A program made the translations under genes and the position numbers. Under the pieces are notes generated by a model that was not told where the DNA came from, ran no database searches, and worked only from the letters and a program-made list of their open reading frames with translations. A stretch of DNA of 64,000 nucleotides from Pseudomonas paraglycinae (GTDB lineage Bacteria; Pseudomonadota; Gammaproteobacteria; Pseudomonadales; Pseudomonadaceae): positions 101,952 to 165,951 of the forward strand of contig NZ_BQHR01000015.1 in NCBI RefSeq assembly GCF_021601625.1, read 5' to 3'. Position 1 is the stretch's first letter. Each line of letters begins with the position of its first letter. Of the stretch, positions 1-8,350 are shown piece after piece.

Positions 1-390
1 TACGTGGTGGCACCGGGGCAGAACGCGCATTTGCAGCAGATCGACAACGAGCTGGCGCTGTACTTCGCCGGCAAGCTGAGCGAATTCAGTGTTCCACTGC
101 ACCTGCCCGGCAGCGAGTTTGCCCGGCAGGTCTGGAGCGAACTGCGGCAAATCCCCTACGGCCATACCAGCACTTACGGCGCCATCGCCGCACGCTTGGG
201 CAAACCCGGCGCCAGCCGAGCAGTGGGGCTGGCCAACGGGCACAATCGGCTGTCGATCGTGGTGCCGTGCCATCGGGTGATCGGTGCGGACGGCTCATTG
301 ACGGGCTATGGTGGTGGGCAACCGCGCAAGGCGTTTTTGCTCCGGCTGGAAAACGCCGCCGTGCAGCTGACGCAACAACTGGCTTTCTGA
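1..390 (+). CDS. Methylated-DNA--protein-cysteine methyltransferase domain, 5' end outside window
   Basis: Suicide repair enzyme that moves the alkyl group from O6-alkylguanine to its own cysteine. The reading frame is open from base 1 (Tyr-Val-Val), so the N-terminus lies upstream and the visible 129 residues are only the C-terminal part. The active-site motif IVVPCHRVIG is seen, with the acceptor Cys at visible residue 90, and the helix-turn-helix of the MGMT fold (YGAIAARLGKPGASRAVG) precedes it. An AlkA-like glycosylase follows 51 bases downstream, so the parent gene is likely ada (AraC plus MGMT domains) of an adaptive-response pair. A stand-alone ogt cannot be excluded because the upstream part is missing. 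Confidence 0.9.
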   Translation, partial: YVVAPGQNAHLQQIDNELALYFAGKLSEFSVPLHLPGSEFARQVWSELRQIPYGHTSTYGAIAARLGKPGASRAVGLANGHNRLSIVVPCHRVIGADGSLTGYGGGQPRKAFLLRLENAAVQLTQQLAF

Positions 391-441
391 CAAATCGACA
401 CCCACGCCCCTCCCGGCTTTCAAATCAACGGATCACCGAAG

Positions 442-1074
442 TTGCCGATACCCGATCCCTATCAACCGGCCAGCGAGTTTCTGGCCAGCCTCGACGCCGA
501 CTGGCAGCGCCACATTGCTGCGGTTGGCCCCTGCCTGCATCAGCCGCATCCGGCGCGCGATCCCTATGAGTCGCTGGTGCGGGCGATTGCCTATCAGCAA
601 CTGCATGCCAAGGCTGGCGATGCGATTGTCGGGCGGCTGGTGGGGTTGTTTCCCGGGCAGACGTTTCCGCGTCCGGAGCAGGTTCTGGCGACGGACTTCG
701 ACCGATTGCGCAGTTGCGGGTTTTCGGCGGGCAAGATTGCGACGATTCAGGGGATTGCCCAGGCGACTCTGGACGGCGTGGTGCCGGATTACTCGACCGC
801 GCTGGCGATGGAGGATGAGGCGCTGATCGAGCGGTTGGTCAGCCTGCGCGGGGTTGGGCGCTGGACGGTGGAGATGTTGCTGATCTATAGCCTGGAGCGG
901 CCGGATATTCTGCCGGCCGACGATTTTGGGGTGCGCGAGGGGTATCGGCGGTTGAAGGGGCTGGAGGTGCAGCCTGCACGCAAACAAATGATTAAGATCG
1001 GGCTGGATTGGAAGCCGTTTCGGACGGTGGCGGCGTGGTATTTGTGGAGGGTGCCGAAAAGCCCCTCACCCTAA
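442..1074 (+). CDS. alkA: DNA-3-methyladenine glycosylase II (AlkA-like)
   Basis: Base-excision repair glycosylase that removes 3-methyladenine and related alkylated bases. The 210-residue protein has the HhH-GPD core: hairpin LRGVGRWTVEMLL (about residues 135-147) followed by PADDFGV, whose Asp160/161 pair holds the catalytic aspartate. It lacks the N-terminal domain of the 282-residue E. coli AlkA, so it is the short form. A TTG start at 442 is used because no ATG lies upstream in frame; a start a few codons away is possible. It follows the MGMT gene and was probably co-transcribed with it. Its last codons (Pro-Ser-Pro-stop) lie inside the inverted-repeat element that begins at 1062. Confidence 0.88.
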   Translation: MPIPDPYQPASEFLASLDADWQRHIAAVGPCLHQPHPARDPYESLVRAIAYQQLHAKAGDAIVGRLVGLFPGQTFPRPEQVLATDFDRLRSCGFSAGKIATIQGIAQATLDGVVPDYSTALAMEDEALIERLVSLRGVGRWTVEMLLIYSLERPDILPADDFGVREGYRRLKGLEVQPARKQMIKIGLDWKPFRTVAAWYLWRVPKSPSP

Positions 1075-1291
1075 CCCTCTCCCGGAGGGAGAGGGAACCG
1101 ATCGGGGGATATTGGAGAGCTCCGCCGACCTGAAACATCAACTCTGAATCCATAGGCGCCAAGACGTGAGCGAACCCATAGTTGCCAACACGTTGGTGAA
1201 TCCATAGTCGCCTCGGTGTTTCAGGTCGATGTATAGCGTAAGACACCTCGGTCGGCCCCCTCTCCCTCCGGGAGAGGGCTGGGCGGGCGGC
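1062..1291. repeat. MITE-like nested inverted repeat, copy 1 (230 bp)
   Basis: The ends are inverted copies of CCCTCACCCTAACCCTCTCC, and each end is itself a hairpin (CCCTCTCCCggaGGGAGAGGG). A second, subterminal inverted pair is CCGACCTGAAAC / GTTTCAGGTCG. The core holds 26-bp tandem units beginning TGAATCCATAG at 1145, 1171 and 1197. Two more copies lie at 10398-10703 and 31594-31771. No coding capacity is seen. The left end supplies the stop codon of the alkA-like gene. Confidence 0.85.
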
Positions 1292-1311
1292 GTTCCGATG
1301 AGGGTTGCTTT

Positions 1312-2409
1312 TCAGAGGCCCGACTTCAACCGGCTGAATGCTCGGATCAATGCCCGGTTGAACGCCTTGCCATTGTCATTCTTGCTGTACAGCGAAGCCC
1401 TCACCGCCTCCGGCGGATACGTCCCCGGATCATTGCGAATCGCCGGATCAATCAACCCGTCCGCCGCCGTGATCGCGTTGGCATAGTGAATCGTATCGGT
1501 AATCGGCGCGATCACCTCGGGCGTCATCAAATAATCCATCAGTGCCAGCCCGGCCTCGGGGTGCGGTGCATCCTTGGGAATGACCATGGCATCGAACCAG
1601 ATCAGCGTGCCCTCCTTCGGAATCCGGTAATTCAACTTGAACGGCTTTTTCGCCGCTTCAGCCTGACCTGCCGCGATGGCAACGTTGCCGTTCCACGACA
1701 TCGCCACGCAGGTGTTGCCGTTGGCCAGGTCGCTGATGTTCAGGTCATTGTCGAAATAGCGGATGTACGGGCGGATCTTCGCCAGTTGCTGCTCGGCGAG
1801 TTTCAGGTCGTCGAGGCTCTGGCGGTTGATGTCCAGGCCCATGTACTTCATGACTGCCGCGAACACTTCGTTCGGGTCGTTGAGCAGGCTCACCCCGCAA
1901 TCGGCGAATTTCGACACCACTGCCGGATCGAACAGCATCGCCCAACTGTCCCTCGGCGCGTCCGGCAGGCGCTGCTTCACGGCCTCCTCCTGATAGCCGA
2001 CGCCAGTGGTACCCCAGGCGTAGATCCCGGCGTAGCGGTTGCCCGGATCGAACACCGCCATGTGCTGACGGAACTCCTCGCCGACCCCGGCAAAGTGCGG
2101 GAGCTGCTGCTTGTTCAGGGTCTGGATCGCGCCGCTCTCGATAGCCCGCGACAGGTGCTGGCCGGCGGTCAGCACCAGGTCGTAACCGCTGCGCCCGGTG
2201 AGCAGTTTGGTCTCGACGGTTTCCAGCGAATCGAAGTGATCGGCGACCACCCGAATCCCGGTTTTCGCCTCGAAATTCTTCAGGGTATCCGGGGCTAGGT
2301 ACTCGCCCCAGATGTACAGGTTGACAACCGGTTTCGCCGTTTCGGCAGCCTGCACACACAGGGGTGCAAGCACCAGCAATAACGCTTTACTCAGTTTGTG
2401 CAGGCCCAT
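1312..2409 (-). CDS. Polyamine ABC transporter substrate-binding protein (PotF/SpuE-like)
   Basis: Periplasmic binding protein that delivers a polyamine (putrescine, spermidine or agmatine) to an ABC importer. The 365-residue protein starts at ATG 2409 behind an AGGAGCC ribosome site. It has a cleavable signal (MGLHKLSKALLLVLAPLCVQA) and the family opening VNLYIWGEYLAPDTLKNFE. The C-terminal TIHYANAITAADGLID and NDPGTYPPEAV match the potF gene at 37435. No permease or ATPase adjoins it, so it may feed the potGHI system or act alone. It lies two bases downstream of the agmatine-deiminase-like gene, with which it is probably co-transcribed; that context favours agmatine or putrescine as ligand (inference). 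Confidence 0.9.
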   Translation of the reverse strand: MGLHKLSKALLLVLAPLCVQAAETAKPVVNLYIWGEYLAPDTLKNFEAKTGIRVVADHFDSLETVETKLLTGRSGYDLVLTAGQHLSRAIESGAIQTLNKQQLPHFAGVGEEFRQHMAVFDPGNRYAGIYAWGTTGVGYQEEAVKQRLPDAPRDSWAMLFDPAVVSKFADCGVSLLNDPNEVFAAVMKYMGLDINRQSLDDLKLAEQQLAKIRPYIRYFDNDLNISDLANGNTCVAMSWNGNVAIAAGQAEAAKKPFKLNYRIPKEGTLIWFDAMVIPKDAPHPEAGLALMDYLMTPEVIAPITDTIHYANAITAADGLIDPAIRNDPGTYPPEAVRASLYSKNDNGKAFNRALIRAFSRLKSGL

Positions 2410-2411
2410 GG

Positions 2412-3527
2412 TCAGGCTCCTTTTTTCTGGCCGGCGTATTGCGGCATGGTGATGCACGCGACGTTGCCGCCACCGAGCAGGATTTCCCGGGAGTTCTCGA
2501 TGCCGACGATCTTGTGCTGCGGGAACAGTTCGGCGAGGGTCGCCAGCGCCACCTGATCGTTGCGATCACCGAACAGCGGCACCACGATCGAGCTGTTGCC
2601 GGCGTAGTAGTTGATGTACGACGCACAGATTTTCGTGCCGGTCTGACGGGTGTGGGTGCTGTCCTGCTGATCGAGGCCTTCGGCTTCTTCAGCGGTCCAC
2701 TCCAGCACGTCCGGTTGCGGCAGTTTGTGCACGATCAGCTCGCGGCCACGGCTGTCGCGGGTGCTGCGCAGGATGTCGTAGGCCTCTTGATAGATTTCCC
2801 ATTGCGGATCGTCGCGGTTGTCGGTCCATTGCAGCACCACTTCGCCGGGGCGCACGAAGCACGCGAGGTCGTCGACATGGCCGTCGGTTTCGTCAAACTT
2901 GCAACCGCGTGGCAGCCAGATCACTTGCTCGGCGCCGAGGTAATCGGTCAGCCGGCGGGTGACTTCGTCCTTGCCCAGGTGCTGGTTGCGATTGCGGTTG
3001 AGCAGGCATTGCTCGGTGGTGAGGATGCTGCCCTGACCGTCACTCTGGATACCGCCAAGCTCGGCAATCAATGGCGCGCGATAGCGGTCGAAGCGTTCGA
3101 TTTCGAGGATCTTGCTGGCGATCTGATCGTCCTTGTCCCACGGGTAGTAGAGCCCGCCGTCGAGGCCGCCGTAGGCGTTGAATTCAAAGTCGACACCACG
3201 CACTTCACCGCTCTGGTCGTTGACCACGAAGCACGGGCCGCTGTCGCGGAACCAGGTGTCGTTGCAGGTCATTTCCACCACCCGCACTTGTGGCGGCAAC
3301 TGGCGGCGGGCCGTGGCGAACTGGGAGGCCGATGCGCAGACCGTCACCGGCTCGCTCTGGGAGATCGCGGTGACAATCTGCACCCAGACTTTCTGTGCAG
3401 GCTTGGCGCCGTTGCGCCAGACGTCGGTGCGCTCCGGCCAGCCGAGCCAGCAGCCGGACTTGGCTTCGAATTCGCCGGGCAGACGGAAGCCGTCCTGTTT
3501 CGGGGTGGTGTCGAGCAAACGTGCCAT
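2412..3527 (-). CDS. Agmatine deiminase family protein with altered pocket motifs
   Basis: The family hydrolyses agmatine to N-carbamoylputrescine and ammonia. The 371 residues match the usual length (about 368). ATG 3527 is chosen over an in-frame TTG two codons upstream because GAGG lies seven bases before it. Catalytic elements are present: RDSGP (94-98), DETDGHVD (212-219, with the His-x-Asp pair) and nucleophile Cys358. Two motifs differ from classical AguA as I recall it: EGGSIHVDGEG reads ELGGIQSDGQG (157-167), and GGGNIHC reads GGGNVAC (352-358). Substrate preference may therefore differ. It is flanked by a PotF-like gene and a LysR gene. Confidence 0.85.
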   Translation of the reverse strand: MARLLDTTPKQDGFRLPGEFEAKSGCWLGWPERTDVWRNGAKPAQKVWVQIVTAISQSEPVTVCASASQFATARRQLPPQVRVVEMTCNDTWFRDSGPCFVVNDQSGEVRGVDFEFNAYGGLDGGLYYPWDKDDQIASKILEIERFDRYRAPLIAELGGIQSDGQGSILTTEQCLLNRNRNQHLGKDEVTRRLTDYLGAEQVIWLPRGCKFDETDGHVDDLACFVRPGEVVLQWTDNRDDPQWEIYQEAYDILRSTRDSRGRELIVHKLPQPDVLEWTAEEAEGLDQQDSTHTRQTGTKICASYINYYAGNSSIVVPLFGDRNDQVALATLAELFPQHKIVGIENSREILLGGGNVACITMPQYAGQKKGA

Positions 3528-3626
3528 GGTCAAACCTCGTCGTCGGGATGGGAATGACCTCAGGCTACGGTCGCGGGCAGTCGGGCCGCCAACGATGATT
3601 ATTTCGGAACAGTTGAATTCAACTCA

Positions 3627-4511
3627 TCAATCCGCCAGTTGATCGTTGAACCATTCCAGCATCTGCGCCACCGCCGGACGCTCCAGCCGCACCCGCTCGC
3701 AGACCAGCGCGTATTGCCCCAGCGCGGTCATGCTGGAGGTGAACGGGCGCACCAGACGCCCGCTCTGCAAATCCTCCTGCGCGGTGAGGTTGTCGCCCAT
3801 CGCAACGCCCTGCCCTTGCGCCGCCGCCTCCAGCGCCAGACCGGCGTGGGCAAAATACAACTGGCGCTCCGGACGCAGGTCGCCGGCATGGCTGGTGAGC
3901 CACGCGGTCCAGGTCTTGCCGTCCTGATCGTCGTGCAGCAGGCAATGGCGGGCCAGGTCCTTCGGGGTTTTCAGGGTGCCCTGGTTGAACAGGCCGGGGC
4001 TGCACACCGGGAAGAACTGCAGCGCCGGCAACGGGCGGACGAAGTACGCGCTGCTGTCCACCGGGCCGGTGCCGTAGGTGATCGCCAGATCGATGTCTTC
4101 GCCGGGCGCGGTGGCGTCGATTGGCTGCTCGTAAAGATGCAAGGTGATGTGCGGATAACGCGCGTAGAAATCGGTGAGACGGTTCATCAGCCACTTCTGC
4201 GCCAGCTCTGCCGTGACCGCCAGCCGCAACACGGCGAGCGAGGACGGATCGCGCAACTCGTCGCAGGCATCGCCGATCAGTTCGAAGGCCTGTTGCAGGC
4301 TCTGCATCAGTCGCCCGGCGGCGATGGTCGGGCGAATCTGCCGGCCCTCGCGGATGAACAGCGACACGCCCAGTTGCTCTTCGAGCTGGCGGATCTGATG
4401 GCTGACGGCGCTGTCGGTGACACACAGCTCAGCGGCGGCGCGGCCGAAATGCGCGTGGCGGGCGGCACACTCGAAAGTTCGCAGGGCGGCCAGGGAAGGT
4501 AGTCGGCGCAT
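3627..4511 (-). CDS. LysR-family regulator (GcvA type)
   Basis: Transcription factor of 294 residues. It has an N-terminal winged helix-turn-helix (RRLPSLAALRTFECAARHAH, then AAAELCVTDSAVSHQIRQLE, about residues 15-45) and a periplasmic-binding-like effector domain. The MRRLPSL opening is typical of the GcvA subgroup. ATG 4511 is preferred; an ATG nine codons upstream (4538) also exists. It lies on the same strand as, and 99 bases upstream of, the agmatine-deiminase-like gene, and is divergent from the GFA gene at 4635. It most likely controls one of these neighbours; the ligand is unknown. Confidence 0.88.
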   Translation of the reverse strand: MRRLPSLAALRTFECAARHAHFGRAAAELCVTDSAVSHQIRQLEEQLGVSLFIREGRQIRPTIAAGRLMQSLQQAFELIGDACDELRDPSSLAVLRLAVTAELAQKWLMNRLTDFYARYPHITLHLYEQPIDATAPGEDIDLAITYGTGPVDSSAYFVRPLPALQFFPVCSPGLFNQGTLKTPKDLARHCLLHDDQDGKTWTAWLTSHAGDLRPERQLYFAHAGLALEAAAQGQGVAMGDNLTAQEDLQSGRLVRPFTSSMTALGQYALVCERVRLERPAVAQMLEWFNDQLAD

Positions 4512-4634
4512 GGGTGTGGATCCCTTTTTTGCGGACATGCTGACCGGGCTTTTCGCAGGCGTCCATAGCGGCGGCACAGGCAAGAGATCTCTTCTAGGCT
4601 GAATCGCACCAACAAAAAACACCGGAGGCCACTC

Positions 4635-5123
4635 ATGCACCTCGAAGGCTCCTGCCACTGCGGCGCGGTTTCATTCACCCTCGACAGCGCCCACCCCTAC
4701 CCTTATCAGCGCTGCTACTGCTCGATCTGCCGCAAGACCCAGGGCGGTGGCGGCTTTGCGATCAACCTCGGCGGCGACGCAGCCAGCCTCAAGGTGCGCG
4801 GGCGCAAACACATCACGATCTACCACGCGAAAATGAAAGACGAAGGCGATGCCCGCGCCCACCGCAGCAGCGCCGAACGGCACTTCTGCTCGCAGTGCGG
4901 CAGCGGCCTGTGGCTGTTCAGCCCGGAATGGCCGGCGCTGATCCACCCGTTCGCCTCGGCCATCGACACGCCGTTGCCGGTGCCGCCGGAACACACTCAT
5001 CTGATGCTCGGCTCGAAAGCCCCGTGGGTCGAAGTGCAGGCGAGCGCCACGGATCAGCAGTTCGAGGTCTACCCCGAAGAATCCATCGCCCAATGGCACG
5101 AACGGCTGAAGTTGACCCGGTAG
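4635..5123 (+). CDS. GFA-family zinc protein (glutathione-dependent formaldehyde-activating fold)
   Basis: Small zinc protein of 162 residues in the GFA/CENP-V family. The metal ligands are visible as SCHCGAV (Cys7, Cys9), CYCSICRK (Cys27, Cys29, Cys32) and HFCSQCGSG (Cys84, Cys87). The founding member binds glutathione and S-hydroxymethylglutathione, but most paralogues, including this one, have no proven substrate. A strong GGAGG lies seven bases before the ATG. An AAnAAnAA stretch at 4611-4618, just upstream of the ribosome site, resembles a Hfq/Crc target. It is transcribed divergently from the LysR gene. Confidence 0.85.
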   Translation: MHLEGSCHCGAVSFTLDSAHPYPYQRCYCSICRKTQGGGGFAINLGGDAASLKVRGRKHITIYHAKMKDEGDARAHRSSAERHFCSQCGSGLWLFSPEWPALIHPFASAIDTPLPVPPEHTHLMLGSKAPWVEVQASATDQQFEVYPEESIAQWHERLKLTR

Positions 5124-5157
5124 CTGCCCCCAGTCTTCGACAGATTGTTGATCGCGC

Positions 5158-6363
5158 TCAGAACAGCTCGCTGAACGGAATGAAACGCAGCGGATCACCC
5201 ATCTGCAAGATGCTGTTCTCGGGGATTTCCACCAATCCGTCGGCCCAGGTCGCGCCGAGCAGAACCCCGGAACTCTGGTTCGGATACAGCGCCGCCTGCC
5301 CGCCCTCCAGACGTACCCGCAGATACTCCCGACGGCTGCCAGGTTTCGGCCAATCGAAGCCGGCGTTGACCGTGAAGCTCAGCGGCATCACCTCTTCCAC
5401 GCCTTGAATGCGCAGCAGGTACGGGCGCGCCAGCAGGCCGAAGGTCACCAGCGCCGAGGTCGGATTGCCCGGCAGGCCGATCACCGGCACCGAGCCAAAA
5501 TGCCCGACCGTCAGCGGTTTACCGGGTTTGATCGCGAGTTTCCACAGCAGCGGTTTGCCGTTGTCGCGCAGCACCTGACCGAGGCAGTCGGCATCACCGG
5601 CAGACACGCCGCCCGTAGTCAGAATCAGATCGGCTGCCACTTGCAGTTGCTCGAGTTTGAGCCGTGTCTGCGCCGGGCGATCGGGCAGAATCCCGGCGTC
5701 GATCACTTCGCAACCCAATTCCCGCAACCAGTGGTCAAGCAAGGTGCGGTTGCTGTTGTAAATGCTGCCGGGGCGCAGCGGTTGCCCTGGTTCCACCAGT
5801 TCATCCCCGGTCGAGAGCAACGCCACGCGCGGACGACGCACCACCGGCAAATGGGTCATGCCCTGCCCTGCGGCGACGGCCAGTTCGAACGGGCCGAGGC
5901 GTTTGCCGGCGCGCAGCAAGGTGTCGCCGACGCGGTTTTCCTGGCCCTGGGCGCGGATGTTCTGCCCGACCTTCAGCGGTTGCAGGAAACGGACGCGGCC
6001 GTCTTCAAGCACCTCGACGTTTTCCTGCATCTCTACGCAATTGGCGCCGGGCGGCAACGGCGCACCCGTGAAAATCCGTGCGCAGGTGCCGGGCAGCAAG
6101 GCGTCCGGCGCCATCCCGGCGTAGACCCGCTGTGACACGCTCAACGGCTGGCGATGCAGGTCGGGGAGGTTCAAGGCATAACCGTCCATGGCGCTGTTCG
6201 GCCACGGCGGCAGATCAAGTGTGGCGACCAGATCGCTCGCCAGCACCCGCCCGCGCGCTTCGTTGAGCGGCACCGATTCGCTGTCCGGCAGACGTTGTTC
6301 ATCGGCCATCGCCAACAGTTGGTCAAGGGCGTCCTCGACCGGCATCAACCCCGGCTTGCTCAT
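5158..6363 (-). CDS. moeA: Molybdopterin molybdenumtransferase MoeA
   Basis: Catalyses insertion of molybdate into adenylylated molybdopterin, the last general step of molybdenum-cofactor synthesis. The 401-residue protein starts [17 protein letters not shown] and carries DLPPWPNSAMDGYAL, the substrate-loop motif of MoeA, followed by the MoaB/Mog-like domain (LLSTGDELVEPG, TTGGVSAGDAD) and a C-terminal beta domain. ATG 6363 overlaps the moaB stop as ATGA, so translation is probably coupled and moaB-moeA form an operon. In-frame codons upstream of 6363 lie inside moaB and are not needed. Confidence 0.96.
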   Translation of the reverse strand: MSKPGLMPVEDALDQLLAMADEQRLPDSESVPLNEARGRVLASDLVATLDLPPWPNSAMDGYALNLPDLHRQPLSVSQRVYAGMAPDALLPGTCARIFTGAPLPPGANCVEMQENVEVLEDGRVRFLQPLKVGQNIRAQGQENRVGDTLLRAGKRLGPFELAVAAGQGMTHLPVVRRPRVALLSTGDELVEPGQPLRPGSIYNSNRTLLDHWLRELGCEVIDAGILPDRPAQTRLKLEQLQVAADLILTTGGVSAGDADCLGQVLRDNGKPLLWKLAIKPGKPLTVGHFGSVPVIGLPGNPTSALVTFGLLARPYLLRIQGVEEVMPLSFTVNAGFDWPKPGSRREYLRVRLEGGQAALYPNQSSGVLLGATWADGLVEIPENSILQMGDPLRFIPFSELF

Positions 6364-6899
6364 CCGCGCGGCCCGCAGGCTTGCACCGGCTTGAGGTGCG
6401 GGACGAAGTTGCACGGGCGATGACGGTTATCCAGTTGTTCAGCGAGGATACCTTCCCACGCGGTGCGGCAAGCGCCGGTGGAACCCGGCAGGCAGCACAC
6501 CAGCGTGCCGTTGGACAGCCCCGCCAGCGCGCGGCTTTGCACAGTCGAGGTGCCGATGTCGAGAATCGAGATGGCGCGGAACAGTTCGCCAAAACCGTCG
6601 ATCTGCTTGTCCAGCAGGCAGGCCACAGCTTCCGGAGTGCTGTCACGCCCGGTGAAACCGGTGCCGCCGGTGATCAGCACCACTTGAATGTTGTCGTCAG
6701 CGATCCACTGCGCGACCTGGGCGCGGATCTTGTACAGGTCGTCCTTGAGCAGGTTGCGTTCACTCAAGGTGTGCCCGGCCTCCAGCAGGCGGCTGACCAG
6801 CAACTGGCCGGAGGTGTCGCTGGCGTAATCGCGGGTATCGCTGACCGTCAGCACGGCAATATTCAGGGGAACGAACAAGGCATCCGATTTAACACTCAT
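6360..6899 (-). CDS. moaB: Molybdenum cofactor biosynthesis protein B (MoaB)
   Basis: MoaB/Mog-family protein of 179 residues thought to adenylylate molybdopterin before molybdate insertion. Family motifs are visible: [18 protein letters not shown] near the N-terminus, [16 protein letters not shown] in the middle and [17 protein letters not shown] near the C-terminus. It is the first gene of the moaB-moeA pair and overlaps moeA by four bases. The 300 bases between its start and the divergent LysR gene hold the promoters for both directions; no other gene is seen there. Confidence 0.95.
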   Translation of the reverse strand: MSVKSDALFVPLNIAVLTVSDTRDYASDTSGQLLVSRLLEAGHTLSERNLLKDDLYKIRAQVAQWIADDNIQVVLITGGTGFTGRDSTPEAVACLLDKQIDGFGELFRAISILDIGTSTVQSRALAGLSNGTLVCCLPGSTGACRTAWEGILAEQLDNRHRPCNFVPHLKPVQACGPRG

Positions 6900-7087
6900 G
6901 GCACTCTCCGGCCGTCGTCAATTCAATGGATGACGAGCCTAAGTGCCGCTTGTGAAGCCTGTCTAATCACTCTGGCCAACCACACTATCGACCTGCTCTA
7001 TCGGTGATTTTTTTCAGCCCCTCGACCGCTGTCCGGGCCAATGAAACCGGGGGTCATCGAAACCCTCGATAGGCTCGTAAACACTGC

Positions 7088-7097
7088 CGATTGGACG
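7088..7097 (+). promoter_or_regulatory. CGATTGGACG box upstream of the LysR gene
   Basis: The ten-base string CGATTGGACG lies about 100 bases before the LysR start and recurs at 8285-8294, upstream of fdhD. The same word in both promoter regions of a regulator and its neighbour suggests a shared operator. This is inference from the repeat alone. Confidence 0.35.
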
Positions 7098-7197
7098 AAA
7101 AAAGCCCTCGATGGGATCGTCGCTGCCTGCGCTTTTCGTGCGCCGTACGCATCTGCGTCAATACTCAATCAAAATTCCTTATCGAGCAGGTGCCGTC

Positions 7198-8097
7198 GTG
7201 GACATCAAACAACTCAAGTTTCTGATCGCGCTGGACGAAACCCGCCACTTCGGCCAGGCCGCCGCGCGCTGCCACATCACCCAGCCGACCCTGTCGATGC
7301 GCCTGCGCAATCTGGAAGACGAGCTGGATCTGGTGCTGGTCAATCGCGGCCAGCGCTTCGAAGGGTTCACCCAGGCCGGCGAGCGCGTCCTGGCCTGGGC
7401 CCGCACGTTGCTGGCAGCCCACGACGGGCTGTTTGCAGAAGCTGCAGCCTGCCGCGGGCAACTGGTCGGTAGCCTGCGCCTGGGGCTGGTGCCGCTGAGC
7501 AACTTCAACCCGGTGAATTACATTCAGGGTTTGTCCGGGACTTACCCGGAGCTGAAATACAGCCTGTCGTCGCTGAGTTCGGACGAGATCATCGAGGGCC
7601 TGGGCAACAATCAGCTGGACCTGGGCGTGTGTTATCTGGATCACGTCAACCCGAACTATTTCGAGTTTTTCGAGATCGGCGAGACCCGCGTCGGCCTGCT
7701 CTACGACACCCGTCACTTCCAGTTCGAAGGCCCGGAAATGAGCTGGGAAGACGCCGCCGAACTGCCGCTGGGGATGATCACCACCGGCATGCACTACCGC
7801 AAATCCATCGACCTGAGTTTCCGCAGTCGCGGGTTGAATCCGCAGCCGATCCTGGAAAGCGACTCGACCTATCAACTGCTGCAGGCGATTCACCAGGGCT
7901 TCTGCTGCTCGATCATGCCGCTGGACAGCGGGCTGAAAGAGCCGATCGAACACCTGGCCTTCATCAACCTGCCGGATGCCAGCGTACTCGCGCCGCTGGG
8001 GCTGGTGATGCGCAAGACCGAACCGCGCTCGGCGATTGCCGAGAAGTGTTTTGCCGAGGCGCGCAAGATGTTCGGGATCGAGGCGCCTGCCGAATAA
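7198..8097 (+). CDS. LysR-family regulator (OxyR-like fold), next to fdhD-moaCDE
   Basis: Regulator of 299 residues opening VDIKQLKFLIALDETRHFGQ, with the helix-turn-helix AAARCHITQPTLSMRLRNLE (about residues 20-40) and a substrate-binding effector domain. The GTG at 7198 is preferred because homologues begin with this (V/M)DIKQLKF sequence and the upstream in-frame residues look non-coding. It precedes fdhD by 253 bases on the same strand, and a CGATTGGACG word occurs upstream of both genes, so it probably regulates itself and the fdhD-moaCDE set. The inducer is unknown; formate or redox state would be guesses. Confidence 0.87.
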   Translation: MDIKQLKFLIALDETRHFGQAAARCHITQPTLSMRLRNLEDELDLVLVNRGQRFEGFTQAGERVLAWARTLLAAHDGLFAEAAACRGQLVGSLRLGLVPLSNFNPVNYIQGLSGTYPELKYSLSSLSSDEIIEGLGNNQLDLGVCYLDHVNPNYFEFFEIGETRVGLLYDTRHFQFEGPEMSWEDAAELPLGMITTGMHYRKSIDLSFRSRGLNPQPILESDSTYQLLQAIHQGFCCSIMPLDSGLKEPIEHLAFINLPDASVLAPLGLVMRKTEPRSAIAEKCFAEARKMFGIEAPAE

Positions 8098-8113
8098 ATG
8101 TGTTGAATGTCAG

Positions 8114-8215
8114 GCCGCCATCGCTGGCAAGCCAGCTCCCACAGTGATTGAGTTAGTCACAAATTCTGTGTTTGACACGAAACCTTGTGGGAGCTGGCTT
8201 GCCAGCGATGAGGCC
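8114..8215. repeat. REPIN: two inverted REP units
   Basis: ATCGCTGGCAAGCCAGCTCC (8119-8138) and its inverse (8190-8209) flank about 50 bases, forming the REP doublet common in fluorescent pseudomonads. Each arm also contains its own small palindrome (GGCAAGCC). It lies just after the LysR stop codon and may stabilise the transcript end. Confidence 0.85.
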
Positions 8216-8284
8216 TTATCAGTCAACACCTATTCTCGGCCTGAAAGCGGTGATCGACCAATCCAATCACTGCATCGGCACAAG

Positions 8285-8294
8285 CGATTGGACG
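8285..8294 (+). promoter_or_regulatory. CGATTGGACG box with adjacent inverted half, upstream of fdhD
   Basis: A second copy of the decamer lies 57 bases before fdhD. GACCAATCC at 8257-8265 is close to an inverted copy of GATTGG. The arrangement (dyad about 30 bases apart in a promoter region) fits a LysR-type binding site. This is inference. Confidence 0.35.
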
Positions 8295-8350
8295 CACTTT
8301 TCGCTGCCCCGTAGCCTGAACTCACTTCAGCGCTTCGGGGACTTTTCAAG

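Noticed and set aside
2412-3527. Loss of the catalytic histidine in the agmatine-deiminase-like protein
   Set aside because: On alignment the catalytic His lies in DETDGHVD and is present; the replaced His belongs to the neighbouring pocket motif.
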